From NCBI GenBank assembly GCA_019454045.1, contig SKCR01035537.1, positions 124,001 through 188,000 on the forward strand: 64,000 bases of DNA. The letters are read 5' to 3'. The notes under the pieces are model-generated. The model did not search any database, was not told the origin of the DNA, and saw only the letters and a program-made list of their open reading frames with translations. Made by a program: the position numbers and the translations under genes. This document shows, piece by piece, positions 33,601-45,978 of this stretch; positions within the stretch are counted from its first letter, which is position 1, and every line of letters starts with the position of its first letter. Source of the DNA: Zanthoxylum bungeanum (Eukaryota > Streptophyta > Magnoliopsida > Sapindales > Rutaceae).

Positions 33601-35985
33601 ATTGTTGCCTTAACATCCATCTGTTCAAGCTCTAAGTTCAAACTGGCTACCAATCTTAGGATAACTTGGATTGAAGCCATTTTCATAACTGGTGAAAAGA
33701 TTTCATCAAAGTCGATTCCTTTTCTGTAGGAATCCTTTGACTACTAATCGAGCTTTTTGTTTCACCATATTTCTGCTACCATCTTTCTTCAGCTTGAACA
33801 TCCATTTGTTCTTCAGTGCCTTCATGCCTTATAGGAGCTTGACTATCCCATAAGCATGATTTTTCTGCAAAGATTTCATTTCATCCTACATTGCATGCAG
33901 CCATTTTCTTATCTTTATGAGATACAACTTCCTTGAAACTTCCTGGCTCCCCCTCATCAGTAATTAGAATATATTCATATCATGAGTATCTGTTTGATGG
34001 AATCCAGCCTCGCTCAGATCTTTGTACTGGAGGTTACTAGTTTTTGGAGGTCTATAGTCATCCAAATCTATGGATGATCTTGTAGTCTCTGATGAAACGG
34101 GTTGCAGCCCCTACTCAACACTATATTCCTCCTCTAATTCTGCTTCTGACATATCATGCACCTCATCATTATCTGTGGCCACTCGTGTTGGTGCTGGGGT
34201 TGTGTCTAGATTTGAATCGGTTTTGTCTGAACTTGAATTATAAGACATCTTGGGCTTTTTAATGTATTCTATTATCTGATCTTCAAGAAACACTATATCC
34301 TTGCTTCTGATGACCTTATTTTCCTTCGGGTCTCATAACCTATATCCAAATTCCTCATCTCCATAGCCTATGAGGATGCATGAAGTAGTCATTACATCGA
34401 GCTTCTACTTGAGCTCCTTGGATACGAGTGCAAAGGCTAGACAATCGAATATTCTAAGGTGAGAATATGAGAGATTCTTATCAGACCACATTTTCTCCGG
34501 AATCTCAAAATTGAATGGTACATATGGTGATCTATTGATTAGGTAGTAGGTGGTATGAACAGCTTCTCCCCGTAATGGCTTTGGCAGCTTAGCCATACTG
34601 ATCATGCTTCTGACTTTCTCCATAATGATGTGGTTCATTTTTCAGCAACACTATTATGAAATAATGTGCATGGAATAGTCTTTTCATGTCGAATGTCATG
34701 GCTTCTGCAGTAGGCATCAAACTCCCTGGATGTGTTATCGCCTCTATTATCTATGCGTAGGTATTTAAGTTTCTTCTTTGTTTCACGCTTTACCATAGCA
34801 TAAAATAATTTGAAGTATTCATGGACCTGATACTTTATTTTTAGAAAATACAGCCACACTTTACGAGAAGCATTATAAATGAAAATATGAAAGTATTTGT
34901 TACCGCCTAGTGAACTAACCTCCAAGGGACCACAAATATTAGAGTGCACTAGACTGAGTAACTCTGATATTCTCATAGAAGATAATTTAAAGGAGACTCT
35001 ATAGTGCTTACTGAATAGACAATGATTGCAATGATCTAGAGCAACATTCTTGAAGACAATGATTAGATCCTTCTTTATCAAGGTAGACAACTCTTTCTCA
35101 CTCATGTGACCGAGTCTCTAGTGCCACAAATTTTGAGAATCCTCATATTCAACTATATTGAGGCTCTCTGCATATATCTTCACATGAATCTTGTATAAAG
35201 TGCCACAACTATGTCCTTGAGTGACGACCATGACACCTTTTATCATTTTTCATATGTCATTACTAAAATGGCTAGCATAACCCTGTTTGTCAAGGGCTAC
35301 CCTCGAAAGCAGATTAAGCTGAAGTTCTGGAACATGTATCACCTTCTTCAGGGCTATTGTATACCTTGTATTTTTTCACATGTGAATTTCATAAATTCCC
35401 ACTGCTTGAGAGGAACTGGTATTTCCCATCTTCACTACTCCAACGTCTCTTGCTTTGTATGTTCTGAAGAAATTCATGTGAGGGGTGACGTGATAGGATG
35501 TTGTAGTATCTACCACCCACTCAACATCTTGAGTTACGATGTGAAGGCATGCTTCTTCCTAGATGGAGCAAATAGCTACATCTCCTAAGGTAACTACTAG
35601 TGTCTCCATATCGTTTTTCTTGGGCTGGGAATTGCCAAGACCCTACTCTTGTTGTAGCTTTTGGCAATTCTTCTTTAAGTGGCCTTCTATGCCACAATGG
35701 TAGCACCTGTAGGTAGGCTTTCTTCCGTCTGTGAATTTGCCTTTGCTTTTGCTTCTATCTCTCCCTCTGCCTCGATTTTTATCTTGTTGTTTTCCTCGAT
35801 TCTCCTTGGCAAGGGCTTGTGTCTAATCTGTACCCACATCTTTTCTTCTGGCCTCCTCATTTCACAAAGCTTCTTTTACAATAGGCATGGTAAGTTTTCT
35901 TCCTGGAGCCGAATTGCTGGGTGTAACCACCAATGTTTCCTAGCTATCAGGAAGAGAACTGAGTAGTAAGAGGACAAGAACTTCA
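33601..35985 (-). pseudogene. Copia RT N-terminus, integrase, protease and partial gag
   Basis: On the minus strand from right to left: a gag zinc knuckle CYHCGIEGHLKKNC (35706-35664), a protease-like WVVDTTTSYHVT (about 35500-35460; the usual DTG or DSG is DTT), the pre-integrase zinc region and integrase core with IDNRGDN (35105-34635), the MEKVRSMISMAKLPKPL integrase block (34638-34405), the acidic linker (34293-34111) and the RT start ending QMDVKAT at 33604. Many stops. Gag is cut at 35985 by the next LTR. Confidence 0.85.
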
Positions 35986-38750
35986 TGTTAGGGTTGGTAC
36001 TCAGAGCACCAATCCGGATCGTATTTACCATGAATATGAGCAATACATATTTCCATAATATTACTAATTTAAATGGTAGAACCTCTTGTCTTTTACATAC
36101 GTATTTGATCTAATTCGATTAGATTGAAACTAAATCCGATTTAGTGATATGTATATATATTAGACAAAGACCCTAGGATTTACAATGTATTGCGTGATTA
36201 CAACATAGTTTGTAATTGACATTGGGATGTGACTATAAGTTGTATATCCTTAAATTAAGTTCCTGGTCAAGATTTACTAACATGGGTTGGTTAGTAAAAT
36301 CCGATGAGACCAGTATCTATCGTATATTGGATCGACTTGGTCCGATGGTTTATCCCAATGAACTATGAGACTCGGGAGACTCGTATAGACGTGTAGGTGT
36401 TTATTTGATAAAAACTGAATGACTCAGCGAAGATCTCCTAATAGATGGTGCACCAACGTCAATAGGAATTTTTAGTATAGTGATTCTTTGACTTGAGATA
36501 ACACTGTGGATATATGAGTTATCTTCCACACTTAGATGGTAGTCACGTCACCGATCTATTTAGATCAGACCTCTGTCTGTTCGTTGGGTGTGGACTCATG
36601 CTAATGATATCATGTGTGTTTTAAGAAGGGATCCGCCAGTTCTGTGTACAGAGCATAGGTAGTCCATTTGTGATTAGCAATATGTTAAATCTATGGCCAT
36701 AGTATACTTCTGAAGGGAGTTTCGAATGTTATTTAGAGATTGCTAATATATACATCGACGAGATTATTCCTATAGAGATTTGGCATTTATATCTATATAT
36801 CTAGGATATTCCGAATACTTGTGACGGAGGAATTATACGTATGTAGTGACCTCGACTTGTATGATTCAACAAGTTTATCTGTGGTCATCATAATTTACGG
36901 GTTGGTGAATTATGGACATGAAATTGAATTTCGTGACAGATATGTCTGAATCTAGAGAGTCTCACTAATGAAATATACTCGTAGAGCACTAGGACAATTG
37001 TTATGAATAATATTGATTATTTATAACTCGTTTAATGGTTAAATGAAAAATACATACAATCGGGACCTTACGATCATTTCTGAATTAATGTGTCTTTGTA
37101 TTTAATACTTGATTTTATTAAATGCACATTAATAAAATATCAAATTGTGACATTTGGCATATATCATTAATATATGTATTTGAGATATTTAATATAAATA
37201 TAATACATATATTTAAGATATTTGTATTTAATTATTTAATTATTAAATAATTAGATTAATTAATTAAATAAATATCTTTAGTAATGATTTATTTAGGAAA
37301 TGGCATGTTATCATTGGAACACATTTTGATTCACTTTATAATGGATAAGGTGTTAACTTTATTAAGTGAAATGTGAAGTAATGATATTTGAAAAAATAAA
37401 ATAATTGTTATTTTATTTATTTAGCCTAAAAATTCGACCATGAATGAGTGTGATACAAAAAATTATTTTTTTTCCAATTTTCATATGGACACAAGTTTAC
37501 CAAATGTTTTACAAAGTGAGTTGAGCGAAAAATAAAGAAAGAAAGGAAAATCAAAGCCAAAAATTTAGAATTTTTTGTAAGTTTCTTATACTTTCTTCTA
37601 TATAGAAAATGTTTCTATTATTCTTAACTTCAAATTGTGTTGTTAAGTTTATTTCTCTACTCTTTGAATTTGTAATTAAATTTGTTGGAAGCTTGTTTGA
37701 AGGTGTTAAGCATGTATGATTAATTTATAAGCTGAATAGTGTAATTAAGCTTAATAAATTAATTAGAGATTAAAGTTGTCATTCTAGAGTTGATTAGCCA
37801 TTCATAATTAACCTAGAATTGTTCTTGATTAATTTCATGATGGTGAGACTTGATTGGTGTGATAATTGAATGATTAAAGTATTGAATTTTGTCAATTTAA
37901 TATAAACTATCCAATTTGAGTAATTTTTGAAATTAGGGTTCTTAACCCTCTAAAATTTTGGGGCTTTTCATATATATGTTATATTTTATGTATATTTGAT
38001 GCATGTCAAATTTGGGATTAATTGGATTTGATCTTGATGTGTTTTGAACAAATTGGGCCAAATTGCAATTAATAAGAAATTTGGGCTGTTTCATCAATTA
38101 AAGGAAAAACTGGGCAGTTTGCGCAAATCTGGAAAAGTTTCTTGTTTTGTTGCAAAATTGTAAAAATTATTTTGGGATTGAATTGGAATCAATTAAATAT
38201 GTAATTGACATATTTAATGACTAAAATAATTAATTTGTAAAGTTTATGGGTCTTATAGCAATTAATAATAAATCTGATTTTTCAGATAAAAATTCAGTTT
38301 TTATTTATTGAGTACTTAGAATAAATTAGTTGATTTTAATAGGTCAAGAAAAATATTTATCGGAAACTGTTTCAGAGCGAAAATACACGAAAACAGCGAA
38401 AAACGGCATTTCCGGGTAACGGCTGCCCAAACTGTGAACTAGGCACTGTTCGGGTAGCCCACGAACTGTCCAAAATATTTTTGGGGCTGACTTGGACAGT
38501 CCCCATGAGCATTGGTCGGTCAGTTCGGTCGGAAACGTGTTTTATACTATTTTACATAAAAATATTTTCGTTCGCGATATTTCTATATTATTTATATCGT
38601 TATATGATATTGAATAAATAAGTTTAGGTGAAATATGAATGAATTATTAATATTTGATATTGAATAATTTATTCGTAAGTTTAAAAAATTTAAACTACGA
38701 TTTCTCCCGAACAGTGCTCATTCCGCTGCGCCTCCATGATATGACCCCAA
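35986..38750 (+). repeat. Copia 5' LTR (about 2.77 kb)
   Basis: Starts TGTTAGGGTTGGTACTC and ends just before a TATTATCAGAGC primer-like site at 38756-38767. It shares blocks with the reverse complement of 53113-55148, for example around agatatgtctg, actcgtagagcact and ccgctgcg. The right edge is approximate. Confidence 0.65.
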
Positions 38751-38755
38751 TAAAA

Positions 38756-41700
38756 TATTATCAGAGCGAGTCTGATCATAGACGCCCTATATGATTAGCC
38801 CTTTAAAATTCAATGTTCAGTTTAATCATTACTTAATAGATGCATGTGTTTATTTAATTTGATTAAATAAAATAAAAGCATCTTTTGTTGGAAAATCCTC
38901 GATTTCAATAAGGTTTTAAGAAAATGACTAATATTAGGAATACTTGTTTCTTCATCCACCTTGTCAATACATATGTAAATATTTTCATGATGCTATAGTT
39001 GTAACGTGCCAAAGCTGTGCAATTATGGTTGAAGGAAGTTCATTTACACCGGTAGAACTTATATGATAAGAGACAAATTCAAGTGAAAGTGGAAATCCTG
39101 AATGTGCCAAAGCTGTTAGGACTACATCGGTAGCTTGAGTTTGTTATTGACAAGTTTAACCTTGATACGCCTCCTTGTGAATGTACCAAAGCTGTCATAA
39201 CGAGAAAAGATCAAGACCGAACCCATGAGTCATAGTGAGTGTGATTCATAATGAGTTGGCTACCTAATAAATTTACGCAGGCCAGAACGTTCCAAAGCTG
39301 TGAGTCGAAATATATTCATGGGGTCTACTTCCCATTATGGAATTCAATTTAATTATTGAATTCTCGTTTTCATTGGGGATTACGGTATTACCTAAAGTAG
39401 TGGGAGTCACTGCTAAGTTAAAAATCCTTAACTTGTGCGGTGTGTAATATTATGTAAATTATCGCTCATATTGTTCCTTATTCGATTAGTTTGATAGAAT
39501 TAAACTGTTATCCACTGCATGCATATTATATATGTTTTCTGACTTCAATTATGGTTGTATTTTTCTAGAATAGGTTGAATAGATAATGATATAATCCTTC
39601 TAGACGGAATAGTTTCTTATGCAGTAAAGATTGACATGAATTGGTTCATGTCTCAAGATTCTTCACTGGCATTGAGAAACCATTAGGTATTTGTTTATCT
39701 AATAATGGCGTTTCTTAGCTTTAGTGACATTCAAAGGTCATGTGTCAGACATTATTTATTTTTTGATTATTTGTAAATGTTGTAAATAATTTGAAAGTAA
39801 ATAATAAAGATAAAGAAAGAAGATGCATATAGTTGTGTATTGAAAATATTGATTTTCACAATACGATAATTGTAGATATTGGATATCAGATCTCCCGTCC
39901 AATTATTTAAAATATTATTGAATGATTGTTTCGATATTTGATATCAGAACTTGCGACTATTTGATAGTTACTTGTTCTTTGTAAATAATTGTTACATATT
40001 TTAAAACGACTAGTAATGTCATTAACATATAGATAAACATTAAGAAAATATTCGGTTAAGTAAATAACTTAGAACATTATTTTATGAGATTTTATCACTT
40101 AAGTATTGGATGCTTATTCCATATAGTAAATGATGGTCTGATATGAGATCACACCACATATCCTTATCCATTTAACGAATATTATATTCGGGAAGGTGAC
40201 TAAATCTCATTTAACCAATGACTGTCATTGGACCAGAAAATTTATTAAATTGATTCATTGGATGTATGTAATTTAATGAATTGAAAAATTACTTAAGGTA
40301 GTTTTCTTTACTTCGTAACTTAGTCAATGAACTGTCGTGACTTAATTACGTGTTTCTGATGAAACGCAGATAGAATATTTTGACTGGTTCCAAGATATTC
40401 AATCTGAAGTTTTGAAAATTGTATCTTTAAAATTCATTGTGAGTCTTTGAATTGTTCAAAGATGTTTGATACGATCAAATATATGAATTTATGGAAATTT
40501 ATTCTAAGGTTATTTGAAGAATATAATTCTTACATTAATATTATTCTTCCACGATTCCATATAGATGGAATTGGTTAATTGAAGAAATCAAATCTTATAC
40601 GATTTGATTCGTTGGAGTTATGCTCCAGTAACACTAATTCATCCTTTTTAATTTAGGTTTCATAGTTTCTACAGTTGCGTATATGATGTGTATAAGTAGA
40701 AAATTCGAATCTTGAAATGTTTGAGATTTAAATCTTTCTTTTGTATAATAGTTATATAATTGAACTGTACTTGAGTCTCGAAGGTACGAGTAGAAGTTTA
40801 TCATTTATTTTATTTAATGGAATAATGTATTCTATTTAATAAAATATCTTTTCTACGATCTCGAGTAATAAAATTGTTTATTACTTAGTGTGTAATATTG
40901 GATGTTGACTATTGTAGAAAATACTTGACTTATTGAATTCAAATAAGGTGATAAACTATAAATGGAACTACTTAATTAATAAGATGAAAATATCCTTTTA
41001 TTACTTCCATATAAGTGCTATAGGATGTCAGAATCATTCGCAAAGTATTTGATACTTAATGGTTCTGTTGTTTTCTTATCGAAGAAAATTATCCTATAAC
41101 TTATAGTGGGAACGATATATGATATCGAATCCGGAAATTAACATTAGACCATAGATCTAAGATTGTTCATAGCTTACTACAATCAATTTTGGAACTTGAT
41201 TGAGCTTTTATTATGAATCGTTCATAAAATGTGCAATTGGTTTACGCAGCAAAACACAATGAGCTTATAAAAGATTTGACCTTTATAGTATGACAATGAG
41301 AAAAGTTATACTCAGTAATCTATTGTAAATTCTGAGGAAACTTGTACCTAGTCACACTGATTGAATAACTTAAGATCTGTTGGTTAATGATGATATTAAA
41401 TTGTACATTTTAGCTAATGAATACAGAGTGGCGTTTTTGAATGGTCTCTTCAGATAAGAGATCCATTGTGATTTCTTAGTTTGAAGAGTTCGTTTTGGAA
41501 TGGACCTGAAGTCTGTATTATGGTAAGATAACAATTTAGTATATTAGCTTATAGAGCCTATTGTAGACTCAGATGAGCTTTCTGGAAATTTTGTGAACCC
41601 TTAATTTTGATATTTGTTAGATTGTCTAATTTTATCAAAGCATAGAGAATACATATGAGATAGAGGATTAGTGGGAGCGTACAAATTTCTTTCTAGTGTT

Positions 41701-42650
41701 TACATCATAATGACATTATCATTATTAAGGTAATAATGAGATGTTAATGAGGTAAAAGGTTTACCTGAGTCTTTGTGAAAACAGTGAGAGTGGTGTCTCT
41801 ATTATATTCGATATAAAGTTTTGTATAAGATATAAAACCAAGAGACTTATGAGATACTCTTATTAATCGTACATAAGATATGATCTAATAAAGGATACGG
41901 TGAGACTAGTTGTTTAACAGTTAGTGTGTCTAATGGATATAACATTCATATTTTGTAAAGGATGATTCCTTTTTCGAAAGAGAAATTGATTGGAATGTCT
42001 AGTCAATTTTATGCATCATATGATGATGGCATAATGAATTTTATATTAAATTATGATTAGAGATATCAATTTATTCATAATTGTTACGAGTTATTTTGAT
42101 ATCCTCTAGACCATAAGATGGGTCTTGAAACATGTTCTTTATCATCTTTGAGATATTAAGAACAAGTTTCTAATTAATGGAGAATAATATTCGCAACCAT
42201 TAAGATCAGATTAGTTTTGAGTTTAATTATGAGGTTAGACAGTCTACGTCATAATGAGTCAGAAAAGAAGCAGTGAGAGTGTATGGATGATTCTACTGTA
42301 AGAGTAGAATTAGTTGTAACTTATGAAGTATTAACTTATGAAGCAAACTGACCTCGTAGATTAGAAGTTTGTTATTAGTGTTATGTTTACGGTTGTCTAC
42401 ATAGTATTTTGGATTTGATCCGTAAATACTTAGACAACTTAGCAGTTAAAGCACAATTTTGATATAGCATTTGAGTCATATTGATGTAGAACTTAGTTTC
42501 TACAAAAATATGAATGATGCATGCTAAGGAAAATGATTGTGTTTGTTAGACAAACTCAATATGTCATAGCGAGCTTACTTGTTTTCATCATTACTCTAAT
42601 AAGATGGTTAGTTCCGTACAGTCATAATTGAAAATAAAATTACAAAAAGA
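38756..42650 (+). pseudogene. Decayed copia interior with gag-pol traces
   Basis: AT-rich, stop-laden sequence. A 14-base motif close to gtgccaaagctgtg recurs near 39006, 39108, 39181 and 39290. RT-like and RNase H-like codon order is recognisable at about 41695-41850 and 42250-42370 on the plus strand, but no frame is open for more than a few codons between stops. Apart from this I see no gene in these 3.9 kb. Confidence 0.5.
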
Positions 42651-42689
42651 AAAGATTTTAGAAAAACTCTAAGATAATTTGTTGTAAAT

Positions 42690-43560
42690 ATGAATTTTAA
42701 TAGGGGAGTTACAAGTTTTGAATTTAAAAGAGTTGTTACAAAATAATTTAATTGGGGAGTTATAAGTTTTAATGAATGGGGATGTTACAAAAATCACAAT
42801 TTATTAGAGAGTTATAGAGTTATGATTTAGCTTTGGAACCTCATCCCATATTGGAAAATTACAATACTAATTTTATTGTTTTATAAGGTGTTGTGTAGTG
42901 AATTGGGTTTGGGCCCTAAGGGTTACCCACTTTTGTGGAAGAATGAGGAGCTAGGTTTATGGTAGTTCACCACACACACGCACCGTCGCAGCTACTTGTC
43001 GGTGTGGGTGTGGGTGTGGTATATATATATATATATATATTTATAATAACTAAAATAATTTTTATTTAACTTGGTTATTACGTGTGTAAGTTATAGTTTT
43101 TTTTAAAAAAAAAAAAATTTATAATATTTTTTCTTTAATTTTTAACACGTTTTGTGTTTAAGGTGCAACGTTTCAGAAACTTAAAAGCTTCAAAATGTTT
43201 AAAAAATCTCTATATAAAGAGACTATTTTTCTTTTTTAGAAAGACAGAACTCAAAATTTCTCTCTTCTAGAACTCTCAATTCTCCCTTTGATTGTTACTA
43301 TATACTGAGATTCCGAGCAAAATTATTTTTCTATGTGGGTTGGGTATACCAATCTTGTTTGTGCTAACCAATTGAGACAGAGTTTTTTGGCCTGTTTTAT
43401 CTTGAGGGACGTCGGGGCCGATTTTCTGCTAGTACACTTTCTGGGTAGAGCCGTGAAATATCTTAAAGAGAGCGACCTAGTCTGCGACTCAACCCAGTAT
43501 CTTTTTTAATTCGTAGAATAGTAATATTGTTCTTGATTTTGCAAACTTTTTGCATACTTG
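42690..43560 (+). repeat. Probable LTR fragment of another copia-type element
   Basis: The segment has LTR-like organisation: a 'gggagttacaa/gggagttataa' repeat at 42696-42760, an AT dinucleotide run (43021-43040), a TATA box ctatataaag near 43210 and a downstream region (43380-43500) resembling the 3' end of long copia LTRs (liable to be SIRE/Angela-like). No partner LTR is in the window and the boundaries are not fixed. Confidence 0.4.
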
Positions 43561-44160
43561 CTTTTTTTTTTTTTTTTGGAAAAGTTAAGAGTGTATTCCA
43601 AAAAGGAGAAGTTCTTTGATATTGAATGCTCCAATGTCTTTAATCTTGCTCCAATGTGTGTATGGCTATGTTTCTAATTTTTTGCCCCACTCTCTCTTAT
43701 ATATTCTGTCAAATTCGAGCATAGGGGTATGATGATATATTTTGGGAATATTTTTTGTTTGATTTGAATTGTGTTTCCTTTTTAAAACCCAAAAATCTGT
43801 ATTTAAATAGCAATTTAAGGCATGTTCGAACATCCTAAGTCAAGGTGCGAGGTATAGGAAGGTTAAAAGATTATTATATTAATGAAATATGCGGTACATT
43901 TATATAAGTGTTGAGAGTATGATAAAGCTTATCTGCATTATCTTAGTAGATATACATTAATTAAGATTGTAATACATCATTCTTTTTCTTATTTTACCAA
44001 ATTATTATTTTATTATTATTCAAATCTAACATACACCTCACACTATATTATCAACTCCAAGCATGTTCTTATGTATCCAAAGCATTAAAACCAAGCAAAA
44101 GCATCCACCCCACCATCAACCTTACTAACCATCACCAATTCCATTATCATCAACACTTAG
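43561..44160. other. AT-rich segment, nothing identified
   Basis: No coding sequence. It may be the start of the gypsy LTR whose clear parts begin further right. Confidence 0.4.
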
Positions 44161-45281
44161 CATTTGTTTTAAATTATAATCAATAGGAGAGGGTGAGGTT
44201 GTCTTAAGCATTTCCAGTGAGCATTTGAGTACAATTCTAGGGAATTTTGGAGAAAGAAATCAAAAACATTTGAGGGAGTATTTCTAGAGAGAGAAAGTGT
44301 GTCCAAAGGGAGAAAATGGGCTTTCAACATCTTCCAATCACCATTTCGAGAAAGTAACAATTTTTGGAGAATTCCCTTGACGAGACGAATCTAACACAGT
44401 CGGACCATCATCGAGATTACCACCCACGCGCCTCTGGCGCCACCTTACTATTGTTACGACGCTCCCCACGCATCACCGTACATGTACGCACCACTCGGAC
44501 CAGAATCTTCCCCTGGTCAAGATACGGAAGTTGGAAAATTCTTTTGCCTAAATTGGACATTCGGTTTTTAAGAAATAAGTAAAAAACATTAATTATCATT
44601 GTTTTACCGATCATCGATAACCACTATTCTTCAGCCCTAACCACCACCATCACCGAGATCCTTGAGATGTTTATTGACCAGCGGTTCCTTCATTGTGGGA
44701 TTTGGAGGTCGTTGGAGCTTGGTACATGATTATTACCATTTTGGGGGTGTAAATGTAAGAATTTGGAAGTTTTGGACTTAATTGTTTATTTTCATGATTT
44801 AGAAGGTAATTATGTAAATTCTATTTTCCAGGGGTTAATAAATAATATTTGAGAGTTTTAGTACTATATAAACATAGTAGAAATATTTTGGGGCTTAAAT
44901 GAGAAATTATAAATTTTAGGGGTAAAATCATAATTTTGAAAAAATTGAGGGACCTTATCGTAATTTGATATTTTCAGATTCAAAGCGAAGATATAGATTT
45001 ATTATGGACTTTTGCGTAAACTGAGGTAAGTACAATGCACGATGATATCTTTAACATAATTGTTTGTTGATTGATGTTTGTAGTGAAAGCCTATATGTGT
45101 TAGTATAATTATAAATATATAATATACATATTTCTAGAGATATTATATTGAGTTATTGAAAGCATGAGAAACATAAATTCATGATTGTTGAGATGAAATT
45201 GATGGATTGGATGTGATATATGGTTGTATTGGATGATGTGTGTTGTTATGTTATGCTGTCGAGTTTTATATAATAGTTGTC

Positions 45282-45345
45282 GGAGATGAGATGAGATGAT
45301 ATGATGAGATGAGATGAGATGAGATATGATATGATGTGATGAGTG
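45282..45345. repeat. GAGAT/GATAT minisatellite
   Basis: Imperfect pentanucleotide repeats (gagat, gatat) over about 64 bases inside the gypsy LTR. Confidence 0.85.
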
Positions 45346-45596
45346 AGCTTATGAGAGTTTATGCATTTTTATGCATAATAAGTGTTGGATTGTGTTTCAG
45401 TTCCCACTTACAGATGAGCTGAGTGATATGGTGGGAAACTTTTAGGTTGTGATGAGGTACTCTCCCATTGGTTTCAATTCATTATTATACTGAACCTAGA
45501 TTAGCAACCATGTTTGATGAATGTTTGCATTGTTTTGGGAATTGTTGCTTGAGATGATATTATAGTATATGTTATTTTCATATATTATATTATATT

Positions 45597-45600
<4 letters not shown>

Positions 45601-45639
<39 letters not shown>
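45601..45639. repeat. (TA)n microsatellite
   Basis: An uninterrupted TA dinucleotide run of about 39 bases inside the gypsy LTR. A shorter AT run of 20 bases is at 43021-43040. Confidence 0.95.
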
Positions 45640-45641
<2 letters not shown>

Positions 45642-45978
45642 ATCCTTATTTTGTTGGTGAAGTCATGTTGAGAGTATGAATACTTTACTTACTGAGCTCT
45701 TTATGCTCACCCTCATTTTCCTAAACATCCCAGGTAGTTTGCCAGCACAGCAGTAGCAGTACCAGAATTTAAACCATGTGCCACAGTCACTTTTCGGGTT
45801 GGTCCAGATATTTAAAACATCATTTTCATAATTTTAAGACTTGTATTGTAACCATAATATTGGAGAGACATTCAAGGATTTTCTAAATTTATAATTTAAG
45901 ATGTAATAATTTTACAGATTTATTTGATTTGTATGACATATAATTACTTGAACTAAAGAAGTCTGTGAACCCCTTACA

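Larger units (their letters stand above)
16132..35985 (-). mobile_element. Tork-type Ty1/copia element, minus strand, split by nested insertions
   Basis: The 3' LTR is at 16132-16452, the polypurine tract at about 16453-16464, and pol pieces are at 16485-17163, 18509-19035 and 33601-35985, ending inside gag at 35985 where another LTR begins. The 5' LTR is absent. The RT frame reads continuously across the solo LTR (17164-18508). It also resumes across the gypsy element (19036-33600): QMDVKAT on the right continues as MEQPEGF on the left, with a few codons missing at the junction. The pol proteins and LTR ends resemble those of the young copia at 56092-61564, so this is an older relative. Confidence 0.85.
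35986..42650 (+). mobile_element. Heavily decayed Ty1/copia element, plus strand, 3' truncated
   Basis: A 2.77 kb LTR (35986-38750) is followed by a mutated primer site and an interior in which only traces of pol remain. At about 41695-41780 the order of codons follows the region around copia YVDD, and at 42289-42370 it follows RNase H (DSTVRVELVV ... YEVLTYEAN). No 3' LTR is found before 42690. The LTR is related in reverse orientation to the solo LTR at 53113-55148. Confidence 0.65.
44161..45978 (+). repeat. Ty3/gypsy 5' LTR, left edge uncertain
   Basis: The right edge is set by ...cccttaca followed by a primer-like tttgtatcaaagcc (45981-45995). Internal hallmarks are a GC-richer stretch with CCACC/CGCC motifs (44380-44530), a TATA-like ctatataaac (44868), and the 'tactgagctctttatgctcaccct' type block (about 45690-45713) seen in chromovirus LTRs. 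It also contains a GAGAT-type minisatellite (45282-45345) and a long (TA)n run (45601-45639). The left edge could lie anywhere from about 43850 to 44750. Confidence 0.55.

Noticed and set aside
35986..42650. Possible long non-coding RNA gene because of length without frames
   Set aside because: Copia-like codon order in the RT and RNase H zones and the primer-like site explain it better as a decayed element. Transcript data would be needed to argue otherwise.
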